Made by a program: the position numbers and the translations under genes. The notes under the pieces are model-generated. The model was not told the DNA's origin. It saw nothing but the letters and a program-made list of their open reading frames with translations, and made no database searches. Positions 55,850 to 63,506 of a DNA stretch of 64,000 nucleotides are shown one piece after another. Source of the DNA: Lysobacter sp. CFH 32150 (GTDB lineage: Bacteria; Pseudomonadota; Gammaproteobacteria; Xanthomonadales; Xanthomonadaceae); the NCBI RefSeq assembly GCF_022758295.1, contig NZ_JALDWJ010000002.1, forward strand, positions 496,001 through 560,000, read 5' to 3'. How positions within the stretch are numbered: the first letter of the stretch is position 1; each line of letters opens with the position of its first letter.

Positions 55850-57523
55850 ATGACGACCTCGACAGCCCAGGCAGCCTCTACGGCTTATCCCTACCCGCTC
55901 CTGATCAAGCAACTTTGGCACGCACCCTTGGCGCGCTGGCCGGATCAGGAAATCGTCTACCGCGAACTCAAGCGTTACCGCTATCGGGACCTGCACGAAC
56001 GCGTTGGCCGCCTGGCGAACGCGCTGACAGCGCTCGGCACCGCCTTTGGCGACACCGTGGCAGTGATGGACTGGGACAGCAACCGCTACCTCGAAGCGTT
56101 CTACGCCGTGCCGATGATGGGATCGGTACTGCAGACGGTGAACGTGCGGCTGTCGCCCGAACAGATCCTCTACACGCTCAACCACGCCGGCGCGAAAGTG
56201 CTGCTGGTGCACGCCGATTTCCTACCCGTGCTGGCCGAGATCGCGCCTCGCCTGACGACCGTCGAAAAGCTCGTCTTCATGAGCGACGAGGGCCAAACCG
56301 CGCCGGCGCAGCTGGGTTTCGCCGGCGAGTACGAGGCATTGCTCGCGCAGGCATCGGCCGACTACGACTTTCCCGATTTCGACGAAAACACACGCGCCAC
56401 CACGTTCTACACCACGGGCACCACTGGAGATCCCAAGGGTGTGTTCTTCAGCCATCGGCAACTGGTGTTGCACACCATCGTGACCATGGCCGCACTGGCA
56501 GCGCCGGCGTCCAGCCAGCGTTTTCATCGCGGTGATGTCTACATGCCGATCACGCCGATGTTCCACGTACACGCCTGGGGCATCCCTTACGTCGCGCTGC
56601 AACTGGGCGTGAAGCAGGTGTATCCCGGCCGCTACCAGCCCGATGGTTTGCTGGAGTTGATCCACCGCGAGGGCGTGACGTTCTCGCACTGCGTGCCAAC
56701 CATCCTGCAGATGCTGCTGTCGACGCCGAAAGCGCAGGAAGTCGACCTGCACGGCTGGAAGGTCATCATCGGTGGCTCGGCGCTGTCGCACGGTTTGGCA
56801 AGCGAAGCACGCGATCGCGGCATCGATCTGTTCGGCGGCTATGGCATGTCCGAAACCGGCCCGCTGCTGACGCTCGCACAACTCGACCCCAAGCTCGATG
56901 TGGCCTCGCCCGAGGACGACCTGCATTTCCGCTGCAAGGCCGGTGCGCCGGTGCCGCTGGTGGATTTGCGCACGGTCGATGAACACATGCGCGACGTTCC
57001 GCTCGATGGTGAGACCGCGGGCGAAGTAGTCGTGCGCGCGCCTTGGCTGACGCAGGGTTACCTCGGCAATCCCGCCGCGTCCGAGCAGCTATGGGCAGGC
57101 GGCTACCTGCACACGCAGGACATCGGCTACTTCGAGCAGGGCTACCTGAAGGTCACCGATCGCATCAAGGATGTGATCAAGAGCGGCGGCGAATGGGTAT
57201 CGTCGGTGCAGATCGAGGACCTGCTCTCGCAACACCCGGCGGTGGCGGAAACCGCGGTGTTCGCGGTCAAGGACGAGCGCTGGGGCGAACGACCGCTGGC
57301 ACTGGTCGTCCTCAAGGCCGGGCAAACCGCCAGCGAGGACGACTTCAAGGCGCACCTGGCCCACTTCAGCGAGCAGGGCATGATCTCGCGCTATGCCGTG
57401 CCGGTGCGGGTGCTGCTGGTCGACGCCATCGACAAGACCAGTGTCGGCAAGCTGGACAAGAAGCGGCTGCGGGCGAAGTACGCCGATGTGCAGGATCACA
57501 TTCCGAAAGGAGAAATCCCTTGA
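55850..57523 (+). CDS. Fatty acyl-CoA ligase (AMP-forming, AlkK-like medium/long chain)
   Basis: 557-aa ANL-superfamily ligase activating fatty acids with ATP and CoA. P-loop YTTGTTGDPKGVFFSHRQ, MFHVHAWGIPYVALQLGVKQ, FGGYGMSETGPLL, GYLHTQDIGYFEQGYLKVTD and RIKDVIKSGGEWVSS with the hinge Asp/Lys region; C-terminal SVGKLDKKRLR carries the catalytic Lys. The overall run resembles AlkK-type acyl-CoA synthetases; chain length cannot be read from the sequence. Its stop overlaps the TTG start of the MaoC gene. Confidence 0.9.
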   Translation: MTTSTAQAASTAYPYPLLIKQLWHAPLARWPDQEIVYRELKRYRYRDLHERVGRLANALTALGTAFGDTVAVMDWDSNRYLEAFYAVPMMGSVLQTVNVRLSPEQILYTLNHAGAKVLLVHADFLPVLAEIAPRLTTVEKLVFMSDEGQTAPAQLGFAGEYEALLAQASADYDFPDFDENTRATTFYTTGTTGDPKGVFFSHRQLVLHTIVTMAALAAPASSQRFHRGDVYMPITPMFHVHAWGIPYVALQLGVKQVYPGRYQPDGLLELIHREGVTFSHCVPTILQMLLSTPKAQEVDLHGWKVIIGGSALSHGLASEARDRGIDLFGGYGMSETGPLLTLAQLDPKLDVASPEDDLHFRCKAGAPVPLVDLRTVDEHMRDVPLDGETAGEVVVRAPWLTQGYLGNPAASEQLWAGGYLHTQDIGYFEQGYLKVTDRIKDVIKSGGEWVSSVQIEDLLSQHPAVAETAVFAVKDERWGERPLALVVLKAGQTASEDDFKAHLAHFSEQGMISRYAVPVRVLLVDAIDKTSVGKLDKKRLRAKYADVQDHIPKGEIP

Positions 57524-57981
57524 TCCCGAACTACAATCTCGACACGCTCGGCGATTTCGTCGGCAAGGAACTGGGCGTCTCCGACTGGGTCGTCGTCGAC
57601 CAGAACATGATCAACCAGTTCGCCGAAAGTACTGGCGACAACCAGTGGATTCACGTCGATGCGGAACGCTGCAAGCGCGAAAGCCCGTTCGGCGCACCCA
57701 TCGCGCACGGTTTCCTGACGCTGTCGATGCTGGTCTCGCTGCAGATGAAGCTGGGCACGATCCCGAAAGGCGCCTCGCGGGCGATGAACTGCGGCGTGGA
57801 TCAAGTCAAGTTTCAGTCGCCGGTACTCGCCGGCGAACGCGTGCGCGCGCGGGTGACGCTGAAGTCGGTGGCTGCCAAGGGCAGCGACCGCCTGTTGCTC
57901 GTCACCGGCAACGTGATGGAAGTGGAAGGCAAGGACAGGCCGGCGTTGACCGCCGACCTGGTCGCGATGGTCTATCGCTGA
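57520..57981 (+). CDS. MaoC-family (R)-specific enoyl-CoA hydratase-like protein
   Basis: 153 aa from a TTG start in a TTGA overlap, with AAAGGAG 7 nt upstream; no ATG or GTG fits as well. Hot-dog hydratase 2 motif FAESTGDNQWIHVDAERCKR with catalytic Asp and His, then FGAPIAHGFLTLSMLVSLQM. Such enzymes hydrate enoyl-CoA to (R)-3-hydroxyacyl-CoA or related substrates. Coupling to an acyl-CoA ligase suggests a shared fatty-acid use pathway. Confidence 0.88.
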   Translation: MIPNYNLDTLGDFVGKELGVSDWVVVDQNMINQFAESTGDNQWIHVDAERCKRESPFGAPIAHGFLTLSMLVSLQMKLGTIPKGASRAMNCGVDQVKFQSPVLAGERVRARVTLKSVAAKGSDRLLLVTGNVMEVEGKDRPALTADLVAMVYR

Positions 57982-57988
57982 TCGATGG

Positions 57989-60085
57989 TCAACGCTGCAG
58001 CAATGGCTGCAAATCGCGTCCGGCCAGGCGCAGGTTGCGACGCACGTGGGTACGCAGCTCGCTGTCCGCCGCCTCCGGCGCTGCACCGCCGAGATGGCGA
58101 TGCAGCAAGGTCTCCATCAGGAAGTAGTAGGCCTCGCGCGTCAGTGTGTCGTCGACGCTGTGGCCGGCATCCGCGTCGACGAACAGGCTGACATCCTTGC
58201 CCAGCGACTTGAGCTTGGCGGCGTAGTGGGTCACGCCACGGATCGGCACGCGTTCGTCTTCGCCACCTGCCAGCATCAGCAGCGGGCGACGCAGCTTGCT
58301 TGCGTTGGCGATCGGCGACTGTTCGGTCAATCGCTTTGCTATCGCCTGGTCCGCAGGATCGAGTGACAGATGCCGCATGCTGGTGGCCATCGGAACGCCG
58401 GGCACCATCTCCTGTCCGGCGCCAAGGTACTCGCGCAGCGTCCAGCCGAAATCCGCCGGTGGTACTCCCGCGATGCCGACCTTGAATAGTTCCGGCTGGA
58501 AGGTCACGCCAAGCAACGCCGAATAGCCGCCGAACGATGCGCCGGTGATGCCGACGCGTTCCGCATCGCCGATGCCTTGCGCCAGCAGATAGCGCACGCC
58601 CTCGACGATGTCCTGCTGCACGCGACCGTTGCCGAAATCGCCCTTTGCGGCAAAGAGATAATCGCGGCCGTGCCCGGTGGAACCGCGGAAATTGGGCTGG
58701 AACACGACATAGCCGCGATTGGCGAGGAATTGCCCGTCATTGCTGAAATCCGGGCGGAACAGGTTGAACGGGCCGCCATGCACACTGGCGACCAGCGGCG
58801 CCTTCGCAGGATCGATGCCGGGCGGCACCATCAGGAAGCCATGCAGGCGCATGCCGTCCGAGGCGCGGTACGCGAAGGCGATCTTGCGGGCCATCGCCGG
58901 TTCCGGTGGTCGCGGCACGGGCTTGCCGTCGATCGCGAATGTCGCGTCATCGAGGATCCCACGGAACCTGCCGCTTCGCGGATCGTAGAGATGCAGGCGT
59001 TCGCCACGCAGCGATCCAGAACGCTCGTGCACCAGCCAGCGCGCAGCGGGTCCGCTGCCGACTTCGATCCGCAGGTTGCGTTGCGGGAAGTGCTGGTTGA
59101 TCGCGTCGACGTGGGATTTCGCTTCCGAAGTCAGGCCGTAGCTCGCCGCGATAGTGCTGCGGTAGTTGGCGATCAACGGTTGTTGGGTGACCGGATCCAG
59201 CACGACTTCGTTCAAATCGGCTTCGTTGCGGGGATCGACGTGCAAGGGGTGCAGCGTCCCGCTGGCGTCCAGGCGCTGGATCCGTTCGAAATTCCCGCCC
59301 GCGTTCGTACGCAGCAGCACATCGTCGCCGTTGTTCGAAGTCGCGAGCAGCATGCAACGCTCCATGCGCTCGCAGCGCATGGCTGCATGCAGGCGACCGG
59401 CGGCATCGACGCGATGCACCACATGGCCCTCGCCCTCGGCGCGAAGCAGGAAGGCTAGGCGTCTGCGCGAATCGAAAGCGAAGTCGACGATCTCCTTCGC
59501 ATCCTCGCGCAGCAACGTTTGCCTGCCGCGCATGTCGACGCGGTACAGGCGCCAGCGCTTCGCTTCGCGGGAGACGATCGGAGGGCGCTCGAGGATCACG
59601 ATCGCTGCGGGCGACGAGGGATCGACCGCGGCGAACTCCCGCCGCATGCGTCCACCGAGCATGGCGACGACCCCGGAACCGCCCTGTCCCGCAACGGCCA
59701 GTGCGAATACTTGGCGCGGCGTTTCCAGGAGCACCCAGCGACCATCGCGCGACCAGGACAGTTGATCCGCTTCGGTGTTCGCGAGCACGCGCTTCGGCGC
59801 GCCGTCGGCAGTCGGTAACAGCCACACGCTGCGATTCTTCCCCTGCTCACGCAGGTAGGCCACGTTGCGACCATCGGGCGAGAGCACGACATCGCGCATG
59901 ACCGGACGCGCAAGGAAGGCGGCGCGATCGATCCTTGGGGCGCGAGGCCGCTCGCGTTCCGCGGCGACGGCAGCCCGCAATTCAGCGACATCGTCGTTGG
60001 CCAGTGCCGGTTTCGGGAAAGCCAATATCGATAGTGCGAGGGCGACGGTCAGCCGCGCCCCGAACCGCTTCGGGAACGTCAACAT
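57989..60085 (-). CDS. Secreted S9-family prolyl oligopeptidase-type peptidase
   Basis: 698 aa with a signal peptide (RLTVALALSILAFPKPALA), a beta-propeller N-domain (DVVLSPDGRNVAYLREQGK, DQLSWSRDGRWVLLETP) and a C-terminal alpha/beta-hydrolase domain. The catalytic triad is Ser in GITGASFGGYSALLG, Asp in LAGGEDERVPIRG and His in VDADAGHSVDDTL. AAGGAGA lies before the ATG at 60085. It is the last gene of the GntR-ABC cassette, 61 nt beyond the permease; whether it belongs to that transcript is inferred. Confidence 0.9.
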   Translation of the reverse strand: MLTFPKRFGARLTVALALSILAFPKPALANDDVAELRAAVAAERERPRAPRIDRAAFLARPVMRDVVLSPDGRNVAYLREQGKNRSVWLLPTADGAPKRVLANTEADQLSWSRDGRWVLLETPRQVFALAVAGQGGSGVVAMLGGRMRREFAAVDPSSPAAIVILERPPIVSREAKRWRLYRVDMRGRQTLLREDAKEIVDFAFDSRRRLAFLLRAEGEGHVVHRVDAAGRLHAAMRCERMERCMLLATSNNGDDVLLRTNAGGNFERIQRLDASGTLHPLHVDPRNEADLNEVVLDPVTQQPLIANYRSTIAASYGLTSEAKSHVDAINQHFPQRNLRIEVGSGPAARWLVHERSGSLRGERLHLYDPRSGRFRGILDDATFAIDGKPVPRPPEPAMARKIAFAYRASDGMRLHGFLMVPPGIDPAKAPLVASVHGGPFNLFRPDFSNDGQFLANRGYVVFQPNFRGSTGHGRDYLFAAKGDFGNGRVQQDIVEGVRYLLAQGIGDAERVGITGASFGGYSALLGVTFQPELFKVGIAGVPPADFGWTLREYLGAGQEMVPGVPMATSMRHLSLDPADQAIAKRLTEQSPIANASKLRRPLLMLAGGEDERVPIRGVTHYAAKLKSLGKDVSLFVDADAGHSVDDTLTREAYYFLMETLLHRHLGGAAPEAADSELRTHVRRNLRLAGRDLQPLLQR

Positions 60086-60146
60086 GTTCTTCTCCTTGCC
60101 CGCCCGCCGTCGGATCGGCAACGGGCCGATGTGATGGGTCAGCGCG

Positions 60147-61964
60147 TCATGCGGTCGCGGCGTGCGCGAGCGGCAGTTCGTCCAGGCGCTCGCGCTCCGG
60201 ATACAACAGCCACAGGCTCAGCAGCGCGGGAATGCTGATCACGCCGCAGGCCACGACCCAGGCGATGCGTGCGGGCAGCGACAGCGTCGTCCGCCGCACG
60301 TACCAGATCGCGCCCAGCCACGACACCAGCATCAGCGCGCCTGCGATCGCCATTGCGCTGCGCGGAATGGGCTGGCGATCCACTTGGTTGCCGGGCGTAT
60401 AGCTGGAAAACAGATTCACCACGTAACGCTGCAACGCGAACACAGCCGGCGACGGATACCAGTTCTGGTAGCGGAACAGCACGCCATATCCCGTCGTGAG
60501 TTCGCGTCGCGCGACGGACGTCACCTGCCCCGGACCATCGACCCGCAGGATCTGCTGGTACGAAGGACCGTCGCCGTTGTGCCGCCACCGCGTGTAGGCG
60601 AACGACACCAGATAACCGTCGAGCAACTCCATCAGATCGATGCGTTGCAGGGTGCCGGTGATGCCCGGCACCGGCACGCGCCAGCGTGGGGTGAGCACGC
60701 CGTCGCCCTGCTGCAGCTCGCGTCCGTCGTAGATGTAAAGCGCGCGATCGCTGAGCAGTGCGACACGTTCGCCGATGATTTCCAATCCCACGATGGTTTC
60801 GCCCCTGGGCACGTGCGCGCGTGGCAGCACCAGCTTCGCGTCGCTGTCGTACTGGTATACCGAGCTCCTGGTGATCAGCGCACCCTGCGGACCGGGCAGC
60901 GGCGGCTCCTGGAACGCGCCATCGCCCTCGACACCCAATCGACCGGCAGCCCGCGAAGAAGCCAGGTTGTAGCCCTCGAAGCGCATGCTGTCGTGGCTGA
61001 ACACCCAGCGCACGCGGCGGGTTTCGTCGTCGAATTCCATTGGTGCGATGTTGGTCAGCTCGTTGTGCGCCGGTAGTTGCGAGACGTTCGGACCGATGGT
61101 GAACACGTCCGAGATGGCGGCCTGCTCGCGCCACAGCGGCGCTTCCGCCGCGGTGCTCGTCTTCAGACCCGCGACCATCACGTCCTTGCCTTCGGCGTTG
61201 TCTGCTTCCTTCGCGCTGCCGGGGACAGGCATGGCGAGGTTGTTGGGATGCGAGCCCTGCATGATCCACACCATTTCGAGACCGAAACCAACCATCAGGA
61301 AAGCGAACCACAGGCCCACCTGCAGCGGCACGGCATTCACGACGACACCGATCGGATTGCGCGGCGTGGCGGCGAGGTCGGGCTTGAAGCCGAACACGAT
61401 CATCGCGGCCAGCCAGGCGATCACGAGCAACTGCATCGCGATCGCGCCGATGCCGGTGGCATTGCTGAAGAACAGCAGCAGCAGCGGCACGAGCGCGCTG
61501 ACGCTGTAACGCTTGTTGCCGAGCATCGTGCTGCCGCCGGCCAGGTATCCGCACACCGACACCAGCCATGCGGACGTCACCAGCAGCAGGTGGCGCAGAT
61601 CGAGCACGCGCGCGGTCATCGTTTCCTGCCACCCTGCAATGACGAGCAGCGGCAGCAGGACCGCGACCGCGAGCAACAACGTGCCCGCGCCGAACAGCGC
61701 CGTCGCCACCTGCCAGTGCGGCAGAGGCCGGTGCAGCAGGTTCAGCCACGCATTGGGGCGGCGATATCCACCCATCTGGTACAGCCCCAGCAGCAGTCCT
61801 GTGAGGGCATAGACGCCGCCGATGACCATGTAGACCATCATCAACGGCTGTTGGGCGAGGTCGACCACCCGCGTCAGGAAACCCAGCACCATCAGGTGCA
61901 CGGCTGCGTATGCGATGGCCCAGCCGCGGAAGCGGATGACTTCGGCCTTGAACAGATCCCACAT
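60147..61964 (-). CDS. ABC-exporter permease-like membrane protein with large extracytoplasmic domain
   Basis: 605 aa. Six hydrophobic segments fill residues 1-240 (VHLMVLGFLTRVVDLAQ, YMVIGGVYALTGLLLGLY, LFGAGTLLLAVAVLLPLLVI, VPLLLLFFSNATGIGAIAM and others). A soluble region of about 270 residues follows (about 250-520), rich in beta-type repeats such as LYIYDGRELQQGDG and GYLVSFAYTRWRHNGDG. Two more segments lie at the C-terminus (AGALMLVSWLGAIWYV; IAWVVACGVISIPALLSLWL). The neighbouring ATPase and GntR genes mark it as the permease of an ABC system; I do not know its cargo. Confidence 0.72.
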   Translation of the reverse strand: MWDLFKAEVIRFRGWAIAYAAVHLMVLGFLTRVVDLAQQPLMMVYMVIGGVYALTGLLLGLYQMGGYRRPNAWLNLLHRPLPHWQVATALFGAGTLLLAVAVLLPLLVIAGWQETMTARVLDLRHLLLVTSAWLVSVCGYLAGGSTMLGNKRYSVSALVPLLLLFFSNATGIGAIAMQLLVIAWLAAMIVFGFKPDLAATPRNPIGVVVNAVPLQVGLWFAFLMVGFGLEMVWIMQGSHPNNLAMPVPGSAKEADNAEGKDVMVAGLKTSTAAEAPLWREQAAISDVFTIGPNVSQLPAHNELTNIAPMEFDDETRRVRWVFSHDSMRFEGYNLASSRAAGRLGVEGDGAFQEPPLPGPQGALITRSSVYQYDSDAKLVLPRAHVPRGETIVGLEIIGERVALLSDRALYIYDGRELQQGDGVLTPRWRVPVPGITGTLQRIDLMELLDGYLVSFAYTRWRHNGDGPSYQQILRVDGPGQVTSVARRELTTGYGVLFRYQNWYPSPAVFALQRYVVNLFSSYTPGNQVDRQPIPRSAMAIAGALMLVSWLGAIWYVRRTTLSLPARIAWVVACGVISIPALLSLWLLYPERERLDELPLAHAATA

Positions 61965-61994
61965 GGTGCTCTCCTTGATTCGTTGTTGCGTCGC

Positions 61995-62939
61995 TCAGAC
62001 CGCCGTCTTCGATAACGGCAGCGGCGCCGCGTGGTTTTTGGCAAGGAACCCGTTGACTGCGCGATCCAGGCTCACCGGCATGCTCTGCACCGAGCGCGCG
62101 CCGCTGGCGCGCAGGAACTCGGCGAAGTCTTCGTCCTGGTCGAGCACCAGGTAGTGGTGCAGGCCATCGAGCCGCTGCAGCTGCAGCAGTCCCGGCACCG
62201 ATGCGGGCTCAGGCCCCTTGAACGGAATGTCCGCGACCCAGTGCGTCACGCGCGCGCAGAAGTCCTCCGGCGCGGACTGGTTCATCAACCTGCCGCGCTC
62301 GAGGATGATCAGGTTGTCGGCGACGCGCTCGATCTCCTCCATCTGGTGCGAGCAATAGATCACCGTGCACTGCTCGGCGGCGTTGCTGTACAGCAGCGAT
62401 TCGAGGAATGCCCGCTTGGCGACGACATCCAGGCCCAGCGTGGGCTCATCCAGCACCAGCAACTCCGGCGTCTGCGCCAGCGCCAGCGCGAGGTTGAAAC
62501 CGGCGCGTTCACCGCGCGAGAGCTGGCCGACCTTCTGTTCCGGCAGCACGTGGTAGTGGCCGATGACTTCGTCGTACGCCCGCTGGTTCCAGCGCGGGTA
62601 GTGGCGATGCTGCATCGATGCCACTTCGGACACGCGCATCCAGCCGGGCAAGGTGTGTTCTTCGTTGACGAAGCCAATGCGGCACCGATCGTCGGGCGTG
62701 AGGCGCTGGCTGTCGCGGCCGAGAATGCGCGCCTCGCCCGCCGTCTGCGGCAGGAAGCCGAGCAGGATGCGGAACAGCGTCGACTTGCCGGCGCCATTGG
62801 CGCCGACGATCGCGTGGATGCGTCCGCGCGGAATGCGCAGGTCGAGGTGGTCGAGTGCGAGCTTGCGGCCGTAGCGCTTGCTCAACGCGACGGTTTCGAT
62901 GACATATTCGGAAGAGGATGTCTCGGTGGAGTCGGCCAT
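61995..62939 (-). CDS. ABC transporter ATP-binding protein
   Basis: 314-aa ATPase. Walker A IVGANGAGKSTLFRILLG, signature QLSRGERAGFNLALALAQ (LSRGE variant of LSGGQ), Walker B LLVLDEPTLGLDVVAKRAFL and H-loop VIYCSHQMEEIERVADNL. About 100 extra C-terminal residues carry no recognised motif. It lies 30 nt before the permease gene and 33 nt after the GntR gene, a standard YtrA-type exporter arrangement. Confidence 0.93.
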   Translation of the reverse strand: MADSTETSSSEYVIETVALSKRYGRKLALDHLDLRIPRGRIHAIVGANGAGKSTLFRILLGFLPQTAGEARILGRDSQRLTPDDRCRIGFVNEEHTLPGWMRVSEVASMQHRHYPRWNQRAYDEVIGHYHVLPEQKVGQLSRGERAGFNLALALAQTPELLVLDEPTLGLDVVAKRAFLESLLYSNAAEQCTVIYCSHQMEEIERVADNLIILERGRLMNQSAPEDFCARVTHWVADIPFKGPEPASVPGLLQLQRLDGLHHYLVLDQDEDFAEFLRASGARSVQSMPVSLDRAVNGFLAKNHAAPLPLSKTAV

Positions 62940-62972
62940 GGTGGTCTCGAAAGTGGTTCGGACTAGGAAAAG

Positions 62973-63383
62973 TCAGGCGGTTTTCTTGGGTGCCAGCGCA
63001 CGAAACTCGTAGTCGAGGCGCGCCTGCACCTCGTCAGGCGGGTAATCGAGCGCGATCACGTCGTTGAGGAAGCGCTGGATGGCGTCGTCGAGGCGGCGCT
63101 CGCGCTCGGCATCGCTGAGGCGCTGGCGTGGCGTTGCCACATAGAGGCCCAGGCCCTGGCGCGATTCCAGCCAGCCTTCGGTCGCGAGCTCGGCATAGGC
63201 CTTGGCGACGGTATTGGGATTGATCGTCAGCTGCTGGGCCAGGCCGCGCACGCTGGGCAATTGATCGCCGGGCTCGAGGTCGCCCGTGGCGATCTTCATG
63301 CGCACTGCGTCAACGATCTGCTTGCTGATCGGGCGTGGATCGCCGGTGGCGATCTGGATCATCAGGGCTTGGGTGCGGGCCAT
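62973..63383 (-). CDS. GntR-family transcriptional regulator, YtrA subfamily
   Basis: 136 aa: an N-terminal winged helix (PISKQIVDAVRMKIATGDLE, PGDQLPSVRGLAQQLTINPN, TVAKAYAELATEGWLESRQG) and a short helical C-terminal part, typical of YtrA rather than of ligand-binding FadR/HutC groups. YtrA regulators repress the ABC genes encoded after them. A clear palindromic operator lies 10-46 nt upstream of the start. GGAG lies 6 nt before the ATG. Confidence 0.92.
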   Translation of the reverse strand: MARTQALMIQIATGDPRPISKQIVDAVRMKIATGDLEPGDQLPSVRGLAQQLTINPNTVAKAYAELATEGWLESRQGLGLYVATPRQRLSDAERERRLDDAIQRFLNDVIALDYPPDEVQARLDYEFRALAPKKTA

Positions 63384-63392
63384 CGGTGCTCC

Positions 63393-63429
63393 GTACTATC
63401 TGTACTGTGACTACTAGTACAGTACATAC
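63393..63429 (-). promoter_or_regulatory. Operator-like inverted repeats upstream of the GntR gene
   Basis: Two overlapping inverted repeats built from the same word: GTACTA (63393-63398) with TAGTAC (63415-63420), and TGTACTG (63401-63407) with CAGTACA (63420-63426). The stretch is AT-rich compared with its surroundings and lies 10 nt before the GntR ATG, a likely autorepression site. Confidence 0.75.
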
Positions 63430-63458
63430 GGGTGGCGCTGTCAAGCCCCGATTGGCAC

Positions 63459-63485
63459 AAAAAAACCGGGCGGTTTCCCGCCCGG
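63459..63485 (-). terminator. Terminator of the secreted protease gene
   Basis: Minus strand CCGGGCGG-gaaa-CCGCCCGG, 8 perfect pairs, followed by TTTTTTT. It begins 22 nt after the protease stop codon and insulates the GntR promoter. Confidence 0.96.
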
Positions 63486-63506
63486 CTCGTTCACTGGATC
63501 AAAGTT

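Noticed and set aside
60139-61962. A second open frame of 607 codons on the same strand as the ABC permease gene
   Set aside because: It is almost the same length but has Arg/Gly/Ala-rich low-complexity composition, no membrane segments and no family signal. The true frame encodes a coherent membrane protein; the other is a GC-bias shadow.
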